64,000 nucleotides of DNA from a virus: the IMG/VR virus record IMGVR_UViG_3300044904_000056, positions 1 to 64,000 of that record. One strand, 5' to 3'. Position 1 is the first letter of the stretch. Each line of letters begins with the position of its first letter. The notes beneath the pieces were generated by a model. That model was not told the DNA's origin, did not search any database, and saw only the letters and a program-made list of their open reading frames with translations. Below, piece by piece: positions 49,126-56,826 of the stretch. The translations under genes and the position numbers were made by a program.

Positions 49126-50304
49126 CTACGCTGCTGCCTTGCAAGCCTTCCCGAAGATTTTGAGCTTGGCCCCGAGATGAGACACGTCACCCGTGAACAG
49201 AAACTTCCCGGCAATCTTCGCCTCTTGCCAGTCCGACTTCTTGAGCCCCAGCTTCTCCAGCTTGGTCTTCGGATAGAGATAGACGCGAAAGCCTTCGTCC
49301 TTGTCCGGGCGGATGAATCGTGCCCAAGGCCCACCAGGATACTTGACATAAAGCTCCCCGCTGCTCTTGGTCTCAACCTCCGCACCCAGCGCCTCTGCCT
49401 TGCTAGACACTAGGATGTCCTTCACCGCACTGGAGAGCTTACCACTCTTGGAAGACTTCTGCTTCTTTTCCTTGTGATGGTGATGCTTGTGTTCCTTTTT
49501 GGACACTTCCTTGTCCTCCTCTTTCTCGTGCTTCTTTTCTTCCCTGGGATGGTGATGCTTATGACCCTTCTCCTTCTTTCTCTTGTCTCCCTCCTCTTCC
49601 CTATTAGCTTTCAGAACTGCGATACAATTCTTGGACTCAACGCAACGCTGGCACTCTGGCACATCCGGGTCGGGGTATTTCCCGAAGCAATCTTCAATTC
49701 CGGAGGGAATCGGTATGGACGGTGCCCGGGGTTTATACGTTGCCGGGTCAATCTGTACGAGGGGGGAGCCTTTCGACTCCCCCCTCTCGCTGCTGTCGTC
49801 CGAGGCATCCTCAGAGCTATCATCCTTCTTTTCTGAAGAATCGTCCTTCTCTTTCCCGTGGTGCTTCTTGCTACCCTTCCTGCCCTTCGGAGGCTCTGGC
49901 TCCTCAGAGCTGTCGTCCTTCTTGTCGGAGGCATCAGAGGCGTCACTAGCATCGCTCTTGTCCGATGCGTCGCTAGCATCCGAGGCATCACTGGCATCTG
50001 AAGCATCAGAGGCGTCAGAAGCGTCACTGGCGTCAGAAGCTTCAGAGGAGCTATCGTCCTTCTTGTCGGATGCGTCGGAAGCATCCGATGCGTCGCTAGC
50101 GTCCGAAGAATCTGGAGCTTCAGAACTGTCGTCTGGCTCCTTCTTCTTCGTTGAGGACTTCTTGGGAGACTTCTTTGAGGACTTTGGAGTTTCTTCCTCA
50201 GAGCTGTCGTCAGACTTGTCCGGCTCCTCTTCCGAGGAATCGTCAGCAGCCTTCCCTGGTTTTGCCTTGTGCTTTTTCTTCTTGTCTACTTTCTTTTCGG
50301 CCAT
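49126..50304 (-). CDS. Ser-Asp-Ala repeat, His-rich disordered protein
   Basis: 392 residues, ATG 50304 behind GGAGG. Residues about 65-130 are long runs of the tripeptide SDA (SDASDASDASDAS), flanked by DDSSEEE and KKSPKKSS blocks; a His/Lys/Glu-rich segment follows (GHKHHHPREEKKHEKEE, KEHKHHHHKEKK). Cysteines at CFGKYPDPDVPECQRCVESK may bind metal. The last 95 residues look folded (YVKYPGGPWARFIRPDKDEG). The codons of the repeats vary, so the protein sequence is maintained. It may be a scaffold or DNA mimic; function unknown. Confidence 0.82.
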   Translation of the reverse strand: MAEKKVDKKKKHKAKPGKAADDSSEEEPDKSDDSSEEETPKSSKKSPKKSSTKKKEPDDSSEAPDSSDASDASDASDASDKKDDSSSEASDASDASDASDASDASDASDASDASDKSDASDASDASDKKDDSSEEPEPPKGRKGSKKHHGKEKDDSSEKKDDSSEDASDDSSERGESKGSPLVQIDPATYKPRAPSIPIPSGIEDCFGKYPDPDVPECQRCVESKNCIAVLKANREEEGDKRKKEKGHKHHHPREEKKHEKEEDKEVSKKEHKHHHHKEKKQKSSKSGKLSSAVKDILVSSKAEALGAEVETKSSGELYVKYPGGPWARFIRPDKDEGFRVYLYPKTKLEKLGLKKSDWQEAKIAGKFLFTGDVSHLGAKLKIFGKACKAAA

Positions 50305-50925
50305 CTACCATCCTCCTTCAGAGTCAACAACTGCGGTTCTTATTTCGTCCACTACACGCCGCACATCCCCACTTCGCATCCCTAGATACCCCCGGATGTG
50401 TCGCAGTTTGATGCGGAAGCTCTTTGCACCCCGGACATTCTGTCCCTGGGAAATAAGTTTGTTTCTCCGGCAGAAATCCCTCCACGCAAACTCAGAAACT
50501 TGAATTGGTGGGTCTAAAAGTATTTGCAGGAACATCCGGGCTTCACAGGAGAGTATCGGATATAGAACTTCCGCCCGTTCGTGCATCCGGTAAAGGAAGT
50601 TATCTGCATAGTCTGGCCAGTTGTCTGCCTCCCCTAATTGGACCTCAACTCCGTCCCGGCTCCAAGTTCTATCAAACCGGGAAAGGTCCCGAAGGCGGTT
50701 GTATAGGGCACGTTTGAAATATCGTGCGAAATAGATTTGACCATCTGGGAATTCTTCGCAGCATTGGACCAATATGAGCAGGCCCTCTGCTTCTAGCTCC
50801 TCTGATGATCTACGGAAATGACCAGGTATCGCGTAGTGATGCGCTACCCAGTGGATGAGATTCTTGAAACGACGCAAGGCAACGTCCGTATTGTATGCCA
50901 TGACGCTGGGATACGCCTCCTCCAA
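50305..50925 (-). CDS. Second sigma-70-like factor
   Basis: 206 residues from TTG 50925; ATG 50901 is an alternative, neither with a perfect RBS. RRSSEELEAEGLLILVQCCE and YFARYFKRALYNRLRDLSRF match sigma region 2 (core binding). The C-terminal WRDFCRRNKLISQGQNVRGA and SFRIKLRHIRGYLG may form a region-4-like helix-turn-helix. It could recognise one of the two recurrent DNA motifs. It is co-transcribed with the SDA-repeat gene. Confidence 0.68.
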   Translation of the reverse strand: MEEAYPSVMAYNTDVALRRFKNLIHWVAHHYAIPGHFRRSSEELEAEGLLILVQCCEEFPDGQIYFARYFKRALYNRLRDLSRFDRTWSRDGVEVQLGEADNWPDYADNFLYRMHERAEVLYPILSCEARMFLQILLDPPIQVSEFAWRDFCRRNKLISQGQNVRGAKSFRIKLRHIRGYLGMRSGDVRRVVDEIRTAVVDSEGGW

Positions 50926-50983
50926 GGCGAGTCGGAGTCTACTACTAAACTCGGAGCGAGTAAAGGAAAATTTTCCCCTTCAC

Positions 50984-51619
50984 CTACTTGCCTATTTTGG
51001 CTTTCCGGCGAGGCGTGGAAACCTTCTGACTCCTGGAAAGCGGTCTCTTCTTGGGAACAGCGGCTCTCTTGGTTTGCGCTTTATTCTTGCCAATTCTTCC
51101 TCCGTGTACACGACGTACTCGACTGGGATTTTTCTTCCATGCGTTGATGGAATGCTTAGGACCACGTGGCGCTTTCCGGTTGCTGGGTCTACTCTTTCGC
51201 TTTTGAACTTTGCTTCTGGGATCAGTTTTCTCAGGCTGGACAAAGTCGCATTTGCGTAATTTGACCTCGGCTCTACGGATGCGCTTTGGGAAGGACTCAG
51301 AGCCGATGAGCTTCCTGCACTTGAGACAACGGACTGTGCTTGCACCTTCTACCTCCTCTCTGCCTGATGGGCAATGGCATATCTCTGAAGGTACATCTCT
51401 TGGGAATCGGAGGGGCCTTGGATACCGCTTGATTGACCGGGGAGTTCTGACCGTTATCATACTCCAAAACCAATTTTGCCTAGTCTGGTCTTTCTGGGTC
51501 CACACTTGTACCCCAAATTTGGGGAGCAATTTGTAGACCTTTCCAGTGCGCCCGGTAACGGTATCCACAACATACGTCACTCCAGGGATGATAACTTTCT
51601 CACCGTAGGCCCCATCCAT
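50984..51619 (-). CDS. Zinc-knuckle protein with basic tail
   Basis: 211 residues, ATG 51619 behind AGGAGG. It starts as a small beta domain (VIIPGVTYVVDTVTGRTGKV then YKLLPKFGVQVW), then KRYPRPLRFPRD (RFPR 71-74) and a Cys set CHCPSGREEVEG...CLKCRK. The last 90 residues are strongly basic and low in complexity and overlap another plausible frame (50992-51345). Function unknown. Confidence 0.66.
   Translation of the reverse strand: MDGAYGEKVIIPGVTYVVDTVTGRTGKVYKLLPKFGVQVWTQKDQTRQNWFWSMITVRTPRSIKRYPRPLRFPRDVPSEICHCPSGREEVEGASTVRCLKCRKLIGSESFPKRIRRAEVKLRKCDFVQPEKTDPRSKVQKRKSRPSNRKAPRGPKHSINAWKKNPSRVRRVHGGRIGKNKAQTKRAAVPKKRPLSRSQKVSTPRRKAKIGK
50992..51345 (-). other. Overlapping alternative frame ending in RFPR
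   Basis: In the other frame of the 3' half of the 50984 gene, residues LRKLIPEAKFKSERVDPATG, VEYVVYTEEELARIKRK and a C-terminus RDRFPGVRRFPRLAGKPK read like a natural protein. It ends with RFPR plus seven residues, as several other proteins here do. There is no good start (TTG 51345), so it could be reached by frameshifting, or one of the two frames is a shadow. Confidence 0.35.
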
Positions 51620-51636
51620 TCCCGTTTCCTCCTGAT

Positions 51637-51649
51637 TGAATAGAACGCT
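51637..51649 (-). promoter_or_regulatory. GCGTTCTATTCAA motif
   Basis: Directly upstream of the AGGAGG of the gene starting at 51619 and just after a stem-loop. Copy of the recurrent GCGTTCTATYYA element. Confidence 0.5.
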
Positions 51650-51670
51650 GAGTTGTTGATAACAGGGGGC

Positions 51671-51695
51671 AGAGGGGGTGGTTCAAGCCCCCTCT
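51671..51695 (-). terminator. Stem-loop after the HU-domain gene
   Basis: AGAGGGGG and CCCCCTCT form an 8-bp stem with a 9-nt loop right after the stop of the gene at 51698, upstream of the next motif. No T-run follows, so termination strength is uncertain. Confidence 0.5.
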
Positions 51696-51697
51696 TC

Positions 51698-52387
51698 CTA
51701 CTTCTTTTTCTTCGGAGCGACCACCTTCACCTTCGCAGCCACGTACTCCTTCAAAGGTTTTGCTGGCGAAAAGCGTATCTTATTACTTGCTGGCTTCGCA
51801 GGGAACGTCTTATGCTCCCCTGTGAATGGAACGATTCCCTTTCGTTTTGGCAGGGCCTTCCGGTAGGCAACCCGGATACGGCCAATCTCCGGCAGGCGGA
51901 AGAATCGGTCATTCTTCAGACCGTGGTGAGCTTCCGTCACCAGAGCTTCGTAGATGGACCGGACAATTTTGGTTGTCTGGCCTGTTTCCTTCGCAATTGC
52001 AGTGTAGAGTTTCATCTTGCGTGATTCTCCTTTGTCTCCCTCTTTGGGGAATATGATTATGTACTTCTGCCGGGTCCGGGGTCCGCTATAGAGCTTCGCA
52101 CCAAAATGCTCCTGGAGGAGGCTGATAATCTCCTCAGAAAGGTGCGTGGTGTAGCAGCCGTGAAACTTCTTCACTACGATTTCGTGAAGCTGTTCCTTGG
52201 GTACGTTGAAATAGTCAATTCCTAGACGGCGGTACAAATTCGCCATCTCGATATCGGCGTGGGCTCCTCCGTGGCGGAGGCGTTCTAGTTTATCTGTCTT
52301 TTCCTGACGGAAGAGACGGTTGTCAGCGAGACGCTTTGCTTTTTGTTCGGGAGTCTCGTTTGAGGTTATGTGGAAGGCGTGACTCAT
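51698..52387 (-). CDS. Protein with C-terminal HU/IHF-like domain
   Basis: 229 residues; ATG 52387 overlaps the previous stop (ATGA). Residues 1-120 are a novel helical part (KRLADNRLFRQEKTDKLERL; FHGCYTTHLSEEIISLLQEH). Residues 124-225 match an HU-family domain: MKLYTAIAKETGQTTKIVRS, then FFRLPEIGRIRVAYRKALPK and PFTGEHKTFPAKP, ending in a Lys tail. It probably bends or compacts phage DNA. Confidence 0.82.
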   Translation of the reverse strand: MSHAFHITSNETPEQKAKRLADNRLFRQEKTDKLERLRHGGAHADIEMANLYRRLGIDYFNVPKEQLHEIVVKKFHGCYTTHLSEEIISLLQEHFGAKLYSGPRTRQKYIIIFPKEGDKGESRKMKLYTAIAKETGQTTKIVRSIYEALVTEAHHGLKNDRFFRLPEIGRIRVAYRKALPKRKGIVPFTGEHKTFPAKPASNKIRFSPAKPLKEYVAAKVKVVAPKKKK

Positions 52388-52674
52388 CCCCTCTTGTGCT
52401 CCTTCTGCCGTAGGAACTCTACTAAATTTTCAGTGTGCTTGCAGACGTGTGGAACTGCGTTCAGGACGGCCAGAGGCGCACGAAATTGTCCTTCAGGGCA
52501 GGTACAGAATTCGATTTGCTGACGGGTCTTGGCGTTGACGAGCAGAGTGCAGTAATAAGTCTTGCCTGAATCCCCGCTCGTTATTTTGTAGATGAATGCT
52601 GCCCAATCCTCCGGAAGTCCTAATTTCACATCATCCCGGAGCTGGACTTGGTCATACTTCCAGAGTTTAGACAT
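52384..52674 (-). CDS. SWIM-type zinc finger protein
   Basis: 96 residues from ATG 52674 behind GGAG. FCTCPEGQF...VPHVCKHTEN shows the C-x-C-xn-C-x-H pattern of SWIM fingers, preceded by a strand pair (AAFIYKITSGDSGKTYYCTL). Likely binds nucleic acid or protein; role unknown. Confidence 0.78.
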   Translation of the reverse strand: MSKLWKYDQVQLRDDVKLGLPEDWAAFIYKITSGDSGKTYYCTLLVNAKTRQQIEFCTCPEGQFRAPLAVLNAVPHVCKHTENLVEFLRQKEHKRG

Positions 52675-52858
52675 TGATGGTACTCCTTCGCTGGTCGTAG
52701 TTGTAGAGGATGGCCTGAAAGACAAGCCTTGCAACTTCCTGGTTCTCTAAGGCAAGGTTGAAGACTTTGTCAAAGGACTTCTCATCATTCGCCTGGAGAC
52801 TCCTAACAAGGCACTCAAATACAAACTTCTCCCAGCTCCTCATCGTCTCTGTCCTCAT
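52667..52858 (-). CDS. 63-residue hypothetical protein
   Basis: ATG 52858 overlaps the previous stop (ATGA). Helical (FVFECLVRSLQANDEKSFDK). It overlaps the next gene's start. Function unknown. Confidence 0.58.
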   Translation of the reverse strand: MRTETMRSWEKFVFECLVRSLQANDEKSFDKVFNLALENQEVARLVFQAILYNYDQRRSTINV

Positions 52859-53148
52859 TGCTTCTCTCCCTTGAGGTCTCGGGAGTCGTACTCCGCTGAG
52901 ATGTATTGTTTGAGACAGGTTAGGTTCCCATCAGAGCCTTCAATCAACCACCAGAAGTCCTGCATCTCTCGCACCATCTCTTCCATCTCCTCAAGCTCCT
53001 CTCTCCCACTTGCTACTGAGAAGATTCGCTGGAGTCCAAGCGGTGTCGGTTTGGAAACTAGAGGAGCAAGAAGGCGCAGACCAGCCCGTACATCCCACAG
53101 GCCTGCACGGATTCTCGAAAGCTTCTCACGGTTACTTAGCCTTGGCAC
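52855..53148 (-). CDS. 97-residue hypothetical protein
   Basis: GTG 53148 overlaps the end of the previous gene. Helical, ELEEMEEMVREMQDFWWLIE in the middle. No family recognised. Confidence 0.58.
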   Translation of the reverse strand: MPRLSNREKLSRIRAGLWDVRAGLRLLAPLVSKPTPLGLQRIFSVASGREELEEMEEMVREMQDFWWLIEGSDGNLTCLKQYISAEYDSRDLKGEKQ

Positions 53149-53341
53149 GGTACGCCTCCTCCCGCTGCTTTAGCTTTAGCAGGTCATCTTCCAATCCTAG
53201 GGCCTTCGCAATCCGCAGGTAGACCTCACTCACAGTCGTATCCGCTAAGTGGATAGCTTCGCCTCCCGGAACGTTCTTGCCGTCCTCAAAGGCGTCTATC
53301 CGGATGCGGACCATCCTCCGGGGTTTCTCTACTACTCTCAT
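53132..53341 (-). CDS. 69-residue hypothetical protein
   Basis: ATG 53341 behind AAGG. A beta start (RMVRIRIDAFEDGKNVPGGE) and helical end. No family recognised. Confidence 0.58.
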   Translation of the reverse strand: MRVVEKPRRMVRIRIDAFEDGKNVPGGEAIHLADTTVSEVYLRIAKALGLEDDLLKLKQREEAYRAKAK

Positions 53342-53435
53342 AGCAACCTTCCTTTCAAGCCCTCCTCAGGAGAGGCTGAACGACCCACTTTACAGACGAT
53401 TTGAGCTGGTCTAGAGGCTAGGATAGGGCTTCCCC

Positions 53436-53798
53436 CTACCGGAACTCGATAGGACGGTGCTTCCGGACGGCCTCGTTCAAGCCTACGACTAGGAAGAGGG
53501 CCTGCACCCTATCGTCATCTTCAGCAGGCCAAGGACCAATTACGACACAGAGGCGGGTAGCTATCTTCTCACATTGGCGCCAGGGAATCTCCGCAGTAGA
53601 CTCATTAGCATAAAGTATGTATGCCAGAGGCTCCTTGTACGGTGGGGGAGGACAGGTTCCATCCTGCTTATGTGTTTGGAGGATTTCCCAGTTGACTCCT
53701 GCCAGAGCAGCCAATCTCTCCTGAAATTTCAGGAATGCTTCAGCACTCCAATGGGCACGTCCGAAGTTGAAATTGACACCTAGACTATCGTTCATCAT
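53436..53798 (-). CDS. 120-residue hypothetical protein
   Basis: ATG 53798 with AAGGTG. WSAEAFLKFQERLAALAGVN and ATRLCVVIGPWPAEDDDR suggest an alpha/beta fold. A 94-nt gap downstream holds no ORF and no clear signal. Function unknown. Confidence 0.6.
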   Translation of the reverse strand: MMNDSLGVNFNFGRAHWSAEAFLKFQERLAALAGVNWEILQTHKQDGTCPPPPYKEPLAYILYANESTAEIPWRQCEKIATRLCVVIGPWPAEDDDRVQALFLVVGLNEAVRKHRPIEFR

Positions 53799-53839
53799 GT
53801 TAGTTCACCTTCTCACCCAAGTTGGGGTGTGTTAGATTT

Positions 53840-54232
53840 TCACTTCTGAATCTTCCGTTGAACTTCCCTCAGACGGGCCTTCGTCCAGTTCCGAGCAGCC
53901 GGATGGAGCATGTATATTGGTTTGCGTAGTGGTACATAGCCACATTCCTTGAAAGTTTTCTGTGCTACCCTACCACACACTAGTATAATGTCTGGGTCAA
54001 GCCTAATCAGATTTTCCGCAAGCCAATCCGGATCGGGTTTGCCGTGATGTTTGGCCTTAGTGACTAATTCCCGACAGACATTAGTCAACAACAGCCGTTC
54101 TTTATTCTGTTCGCCCACCAGCTTGTAGAGCCTACGGCCAGAAGCGTTCAGGGGGTTGATCTTGAAGTAGCGAGGAGCACGGCCAGTTCGATAGCCCCAC
54201 ATCGTTTCGAGGACTGCTACGATTGGCCCCAT
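53840..54232 (-). CDS. Small uracil-DNA-glycosylase-fold-like protein
   Basis: 130 residues, ATG 54232. NASGRRLYKLVGEQNKERLL, LTNVCRELVTKAKHHGKPDP, ENLIRLDPDIILVCGRVAQK and YMLHPAARNWTK follow the order of motifs in UDG-superfamily enzymes, but the first catalytic motif is weak or missing. It could be a truncated or specialised glycosylase acting with or against the UDG on the polymerase. Assignment tentative. Confidence 0.6.
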   Translation of the reverse strand: MGPIVAVLETMWGYRTGRAPRYFKINPLNASGRRLYKLVGEQNKERLLLTNVCRELVTKAKHHGKPDPDWLAENLIRLDPDIILVCGRVAQKTFKECGYVPLRKPIYMLHPAARNWTKARLREVQRKIQK

Positions 54233-54233
54233 G

Positions 54234-55616
54234 TCAATTCACCTTCTCTTTCGGAATTGGTTTAACTTCTGGAGTTGAGGCCGGGGGAAGAGTTGTTGCA
54301 TCAGCAGGGACGGACAGGACGTGCCCGCCTTCGATGGAGAGTTTCATCATCAGGTCAACATCAGCCTGCTTTGTATTCGGAGAGTGGAGGCGCTGCATTC
54401 CGCGTTCAGGGGAGATGTAGAACATATCACCTTTCCCGAGGAGGTGTTCCGCCCCCTTGCAGTTCAGGATGGTCTTACTATCTGCTGAGGACGGGACTCG
54501 GAATGCTGCGCGAGCCGGGAAGTTGACCTTGATCTTGCCGGAAACAACATCCACAGATGGGCGCTGCGTTGCAGCTATCACGTGGATACCGGCAGCGCGG
54601 GACATTGCCGATATTTGGGCCATCTTATCGGTGAAGGACTTCTTCTCTGACAGAACGAGGTCTGCCATCTCATCGATGACGACGACAATATAAGGCCAGC
54701 AGTCATCGGGCTTTCCTTCCGCCTTCATCTTGTCGTTGTACTCCTTGAGGTTCTTACACTTGAACCCGAAGAGGTTGGAAGTCCTACGGCGCATTTCCTG
54801 AATCAGCCTCTCCATAATCGAGAGGGCGTCATAGACTCCAGCAACCGGGGGCTGCATCAGGTGAGGCAGGCCTTGGTAGTGGAAGAGTTCCACGGACTTT
54901 GGGTCAATCAGGACCAGCTTCATCTGCTTCGGGGTACGCATGTAGAGGAGAGAGGTTAGGATACCGTTGATCCAAACGGATTTGCCTGCGCCTGTTGAGC
55001 CTGCGATAAGTAGGTGAGGCATCCTCGTTAGGTCCTCTACATAGGGCTGACCGTTGGACTGGACTCCGAAGTTGATCGGCAGTTCCATATCGTCCCTGTG
55101 GGCGATTGCGGCCCCTAGGCAGTCCGCAAATTGGATCTCCGTTCTCTCCTTATTCGGTACAGAAATAGCAACCGCACTCTTGCCGTGAAGCCTCTGGATG
55201 GAGACATCTTCCGCTGCTAGACCAATGGCTAGGTCCTCGTTAATGTCCTTGATTCTCCGGAGCCGGGTATAGCGGTCAGGGCTGAACTCATACTCCGTAA
55301 CGATAGGACCAACGCGGATATCCGTAACCTTCCCAGGACAATCGAAGTCGCGGGTGCGGGTCGTTATGATATCCACTACCTTCTGCTGTTCGGGGTTGGC
55401 AGCTAGTTCCCGAGGGAATCGCTGGACGCCCTTTGGGTAGGCTTTCTTGCCCTTCTCTAGTCCTTCCTTCTCTGGGTCGTACTTATCGATGAGATTCCCG
55501 CAGAGCAGGCAGCGCCTATAAAGGGTATAACGGGAAATGGAAACAGCATCCTTTCCACCTACACCTTTACAGCCTCGACAAATCGCCAGCTTGAAGCCGT
55601 TCGTATGATCCTTCAT
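54234..55616 (-). CDS. FtsK/SpoIIIE-family DNA translocase
   Basis: 460 residues from ATG 55616, behind GGAG (8 nt). An N-terminal zinc ribbon (CRGCKG...CLLCGN) precedes RFPR at 66-69. Then the FtsK alpha/beta domain (VGPIVTEYEFSPDRYTRLRR; INEDLAIGLAAEDVSIQRL), Walker A LLIAGSTGAGKSVWINGIL, Walker B YIVVVIDEMADLVL, and ATQRPSVDVVSGKIKVNFPA. It lacks membrane segments and the gamma domain. It would pump double-stranded DNA in the cytoplasm; its role in a phage is unusual. Confidence 0.92.
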   Translation of the reverse strand: MKDHTNGFKLAICRGCKGVGGKDAVSISRYTLYRRCLLCGNLIDKYDPEKEGLEKGKKAYPKGVQRFPRELAANPEQQKVVDIITTRTRDFDCPGKVTDIRVGPIVTEYEFSPDRYTRLRRIKDINEDLAIGLAAEDVSIQRLHGKSAVAISVPNKERTEIQFADCLGAAIAHRDDMELPINFGVQSNGQPYVEDLTRMPHLLIAGSTGAGKSVWINGILTSLLYMRTPKQMKLVLIDPKSVELFHYQGLPHLMQPPVAGVYDALSIMERLIQEMRRRTSNLFGFKCKNLKEYNDKMKAEGKPDDCWPYIVVVIDEMADLVLSEKKSFTDKMAQISAMSRAAGIHVIAATQRPSVDVVSGKIKVNFPARAAFRVPSSADSKTILNCKGAEHLLGKGDMFYISPERGMQRLHSPNTKQADVDLMMKLSIEGGHVLSVPADATTLPPASTPEVKPIPKEKVN

Positions 55617-55641
55617 TCTCTCTTCTCCTTGCCCAGAGACC

Positions 55642-55839
55642 CTAAAGGGTACTCGGGCGTTTCTTAACCTGAGCACTGCCTATGTCAATCACCTTCCTAC
55701 TACTCTGGCAGATCGGACAACGATTCCAATGGTCATACCACTGCAAAGTCGCGGCGATAAACCCGCCTATGGAGTTGTCCAGACGGTTTACCCTTTTCAC
55801 TAGCCTGTTCTCAACTCGACATCGGCGGCTTTGCACCAT
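55642..55839 (-). CDS. 65-residue hypothetical protein
   Basis: ATG 55839 with GGAGG about 9 nt upstream. A basic start (VQSRRCRVENRLVKRVNRLD), a hydrophobic IGGFIAATLQWY and RCPICQSS. Weak support; function unknown. Confidence 0.45.
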   Translation of the reverse strand: MVQSRRCRVENRLVKRVNRLDNSIGGFIAATLQWYDHWNRCPICQSSRKVIDIGSAQVKKRPSTL

Positions 55840-55876
55840 GAGACCACCTCCTCCAGGTACTCGGGCTGTTGAATTG

Positions 55877-56098
55877 TTAGTCGTTGTAGACAGTAAGCAT
55901 CACGCCGCAACGGCAGCGTCCCTGCCACATCGAGACTTTCGTCTGCCGGGTTGTCTGGAATGGTTTCAGTTCAGGGATTAGTTTCTTGCAGCACGGAGCA
56001 GCCAGCGGGACTCGGCTCTGCTCTAGGTCAGATAGCTTGCAGGAATAGGAGCCGTCTTTGTTGAGTTGCCAGACTTGTATTTGAGTAGTTTCGTTCAC
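55877..56098 (-). CDS. 73-residue cysteine-rich protein
   Basis: GTG 56098 overlaps the previous stop (GTGA). Cysteines in CKLSDLE, PCCKKL and GRCRCGVML could bind zinc. Function unknown. Confidence 0.6.
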   Translation of the reverse strand: MNETTQIQVWQLNKDGSYSCKLSDLEQSRVPLAAPCCKKLIPELKPFQTTRQTKVSMWQGRCRCGVMLTVYND

Positions 56099-56826
56099 GG
56101 CTTCCTCGCTTTCCGGACGTACACCAAGTTGCCATTCGCGTCCTGAACAGCTATGACTTCAGTCTTAGAAGGATTAGCAGCCTTGGCTTTCGCTGCTTCT
56201 TCCTGCGCCTTCCGGGCAGCCTCTGCTATCGAGACACGGTTGTTAGCTAGACTGAGGGCTTGAAGGTTTGCCAAACGCTGCGCCTCCTCGATAGTGACGA
56301 TAAGGTTAGGGCCAGACCAAGGGGAGTCATTAGTGCTTCCCCGCTCTGCTGGCTGTACGGGTCCGTGGCTGTAGGGATGGGGGCCTTCTGGCTTATAGAC
56401 TGACTTCACGTTCTTGACGAGGCTGTTAGCCGAGTTGTTCCCCCAATCCGATGCCTGATTGATTGTTCCTGCATCGTTGAGAGACTGAACGTTCTGAGCC
56501 CCCGCATTGGAGGGAAGAACTGCAAAGAGAACTGCGACTGCTAGAATTGCGGATTTCATTTTCGAGTTTCCTTTCTGAATTGTTTTCTCCCACTCAATCA
56601 CCAGGTTGTTCGTTTCCATACTGCCTGTCTCAGTCCTAGTCAAAGTTGTCTGCAACTTTTTGTTGTGGAGGAAACCTTGATAGGTTCTACCATCTAGTAA
56701 TACCAGGACTTGGCCGGTAGGCACTACAAGTTCTGTCCGGCCATTCACCCAGTGAAACCGTACCAAACCACCGGAGTCTAATACTAGCTGAACGTCCTTC
56801 AGGAATGCCTTCAGGTTGTTTTTCAT
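56095..56826 (-). CDS. Two-part protein with internal signal peptide
   Basis: 243 residues from ATG 56826 (GAGGAGG). Residues 1-88 are a beta-rich part (VRFHWVNGRTELVVPTGQVL). At residue 90 an in-frame ATG (56559), with AAGGA upstream, opens a clear signal peptide MKSAILAVAVLFAVLPSNAG and a mature Ala/Gln-rich, coiled-coil-like exported part (IAEAARKAQEEAAKAK). The short form is probably the exported product; the long form may be a fusion of two genes. Function unknown. Confidence 0.65.
   Translation of the reverse strand: MKNNLKAFLKDVQLVLDSGGLVRFHWVNGRTELVVPTGQVLVLLDGRTYQGFLHNKKLQTTLTRTETGSMETNNLVIEWEKTIQKGNSKMKSAILAVAVLFAVLPSNAGAQNVQSLNDAGTINQASDWGNNSANSLVKNVKSVYKPEGPHPYSHGPVQPAERGSTNDSPWSGPNLIVTIEEAQRLANLQALSLANNRVSIAEAARKAQEEAAKAKAANPSKTEVIAVQDANGNLVYVRKARKP

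Noticed and set aside
49900-50110. Regular short repeats resembling a CRISPR array
   Set aside because: The repeats are 9-nt codon triplets of a coding SDA tract without spacers.
49583-50503. 306-codon plus-strand frame of Ser/Glu/Ala repeats
   Set aside because: Complement of the SDA-repeat gene; its repeats only mirror the opposite strand.
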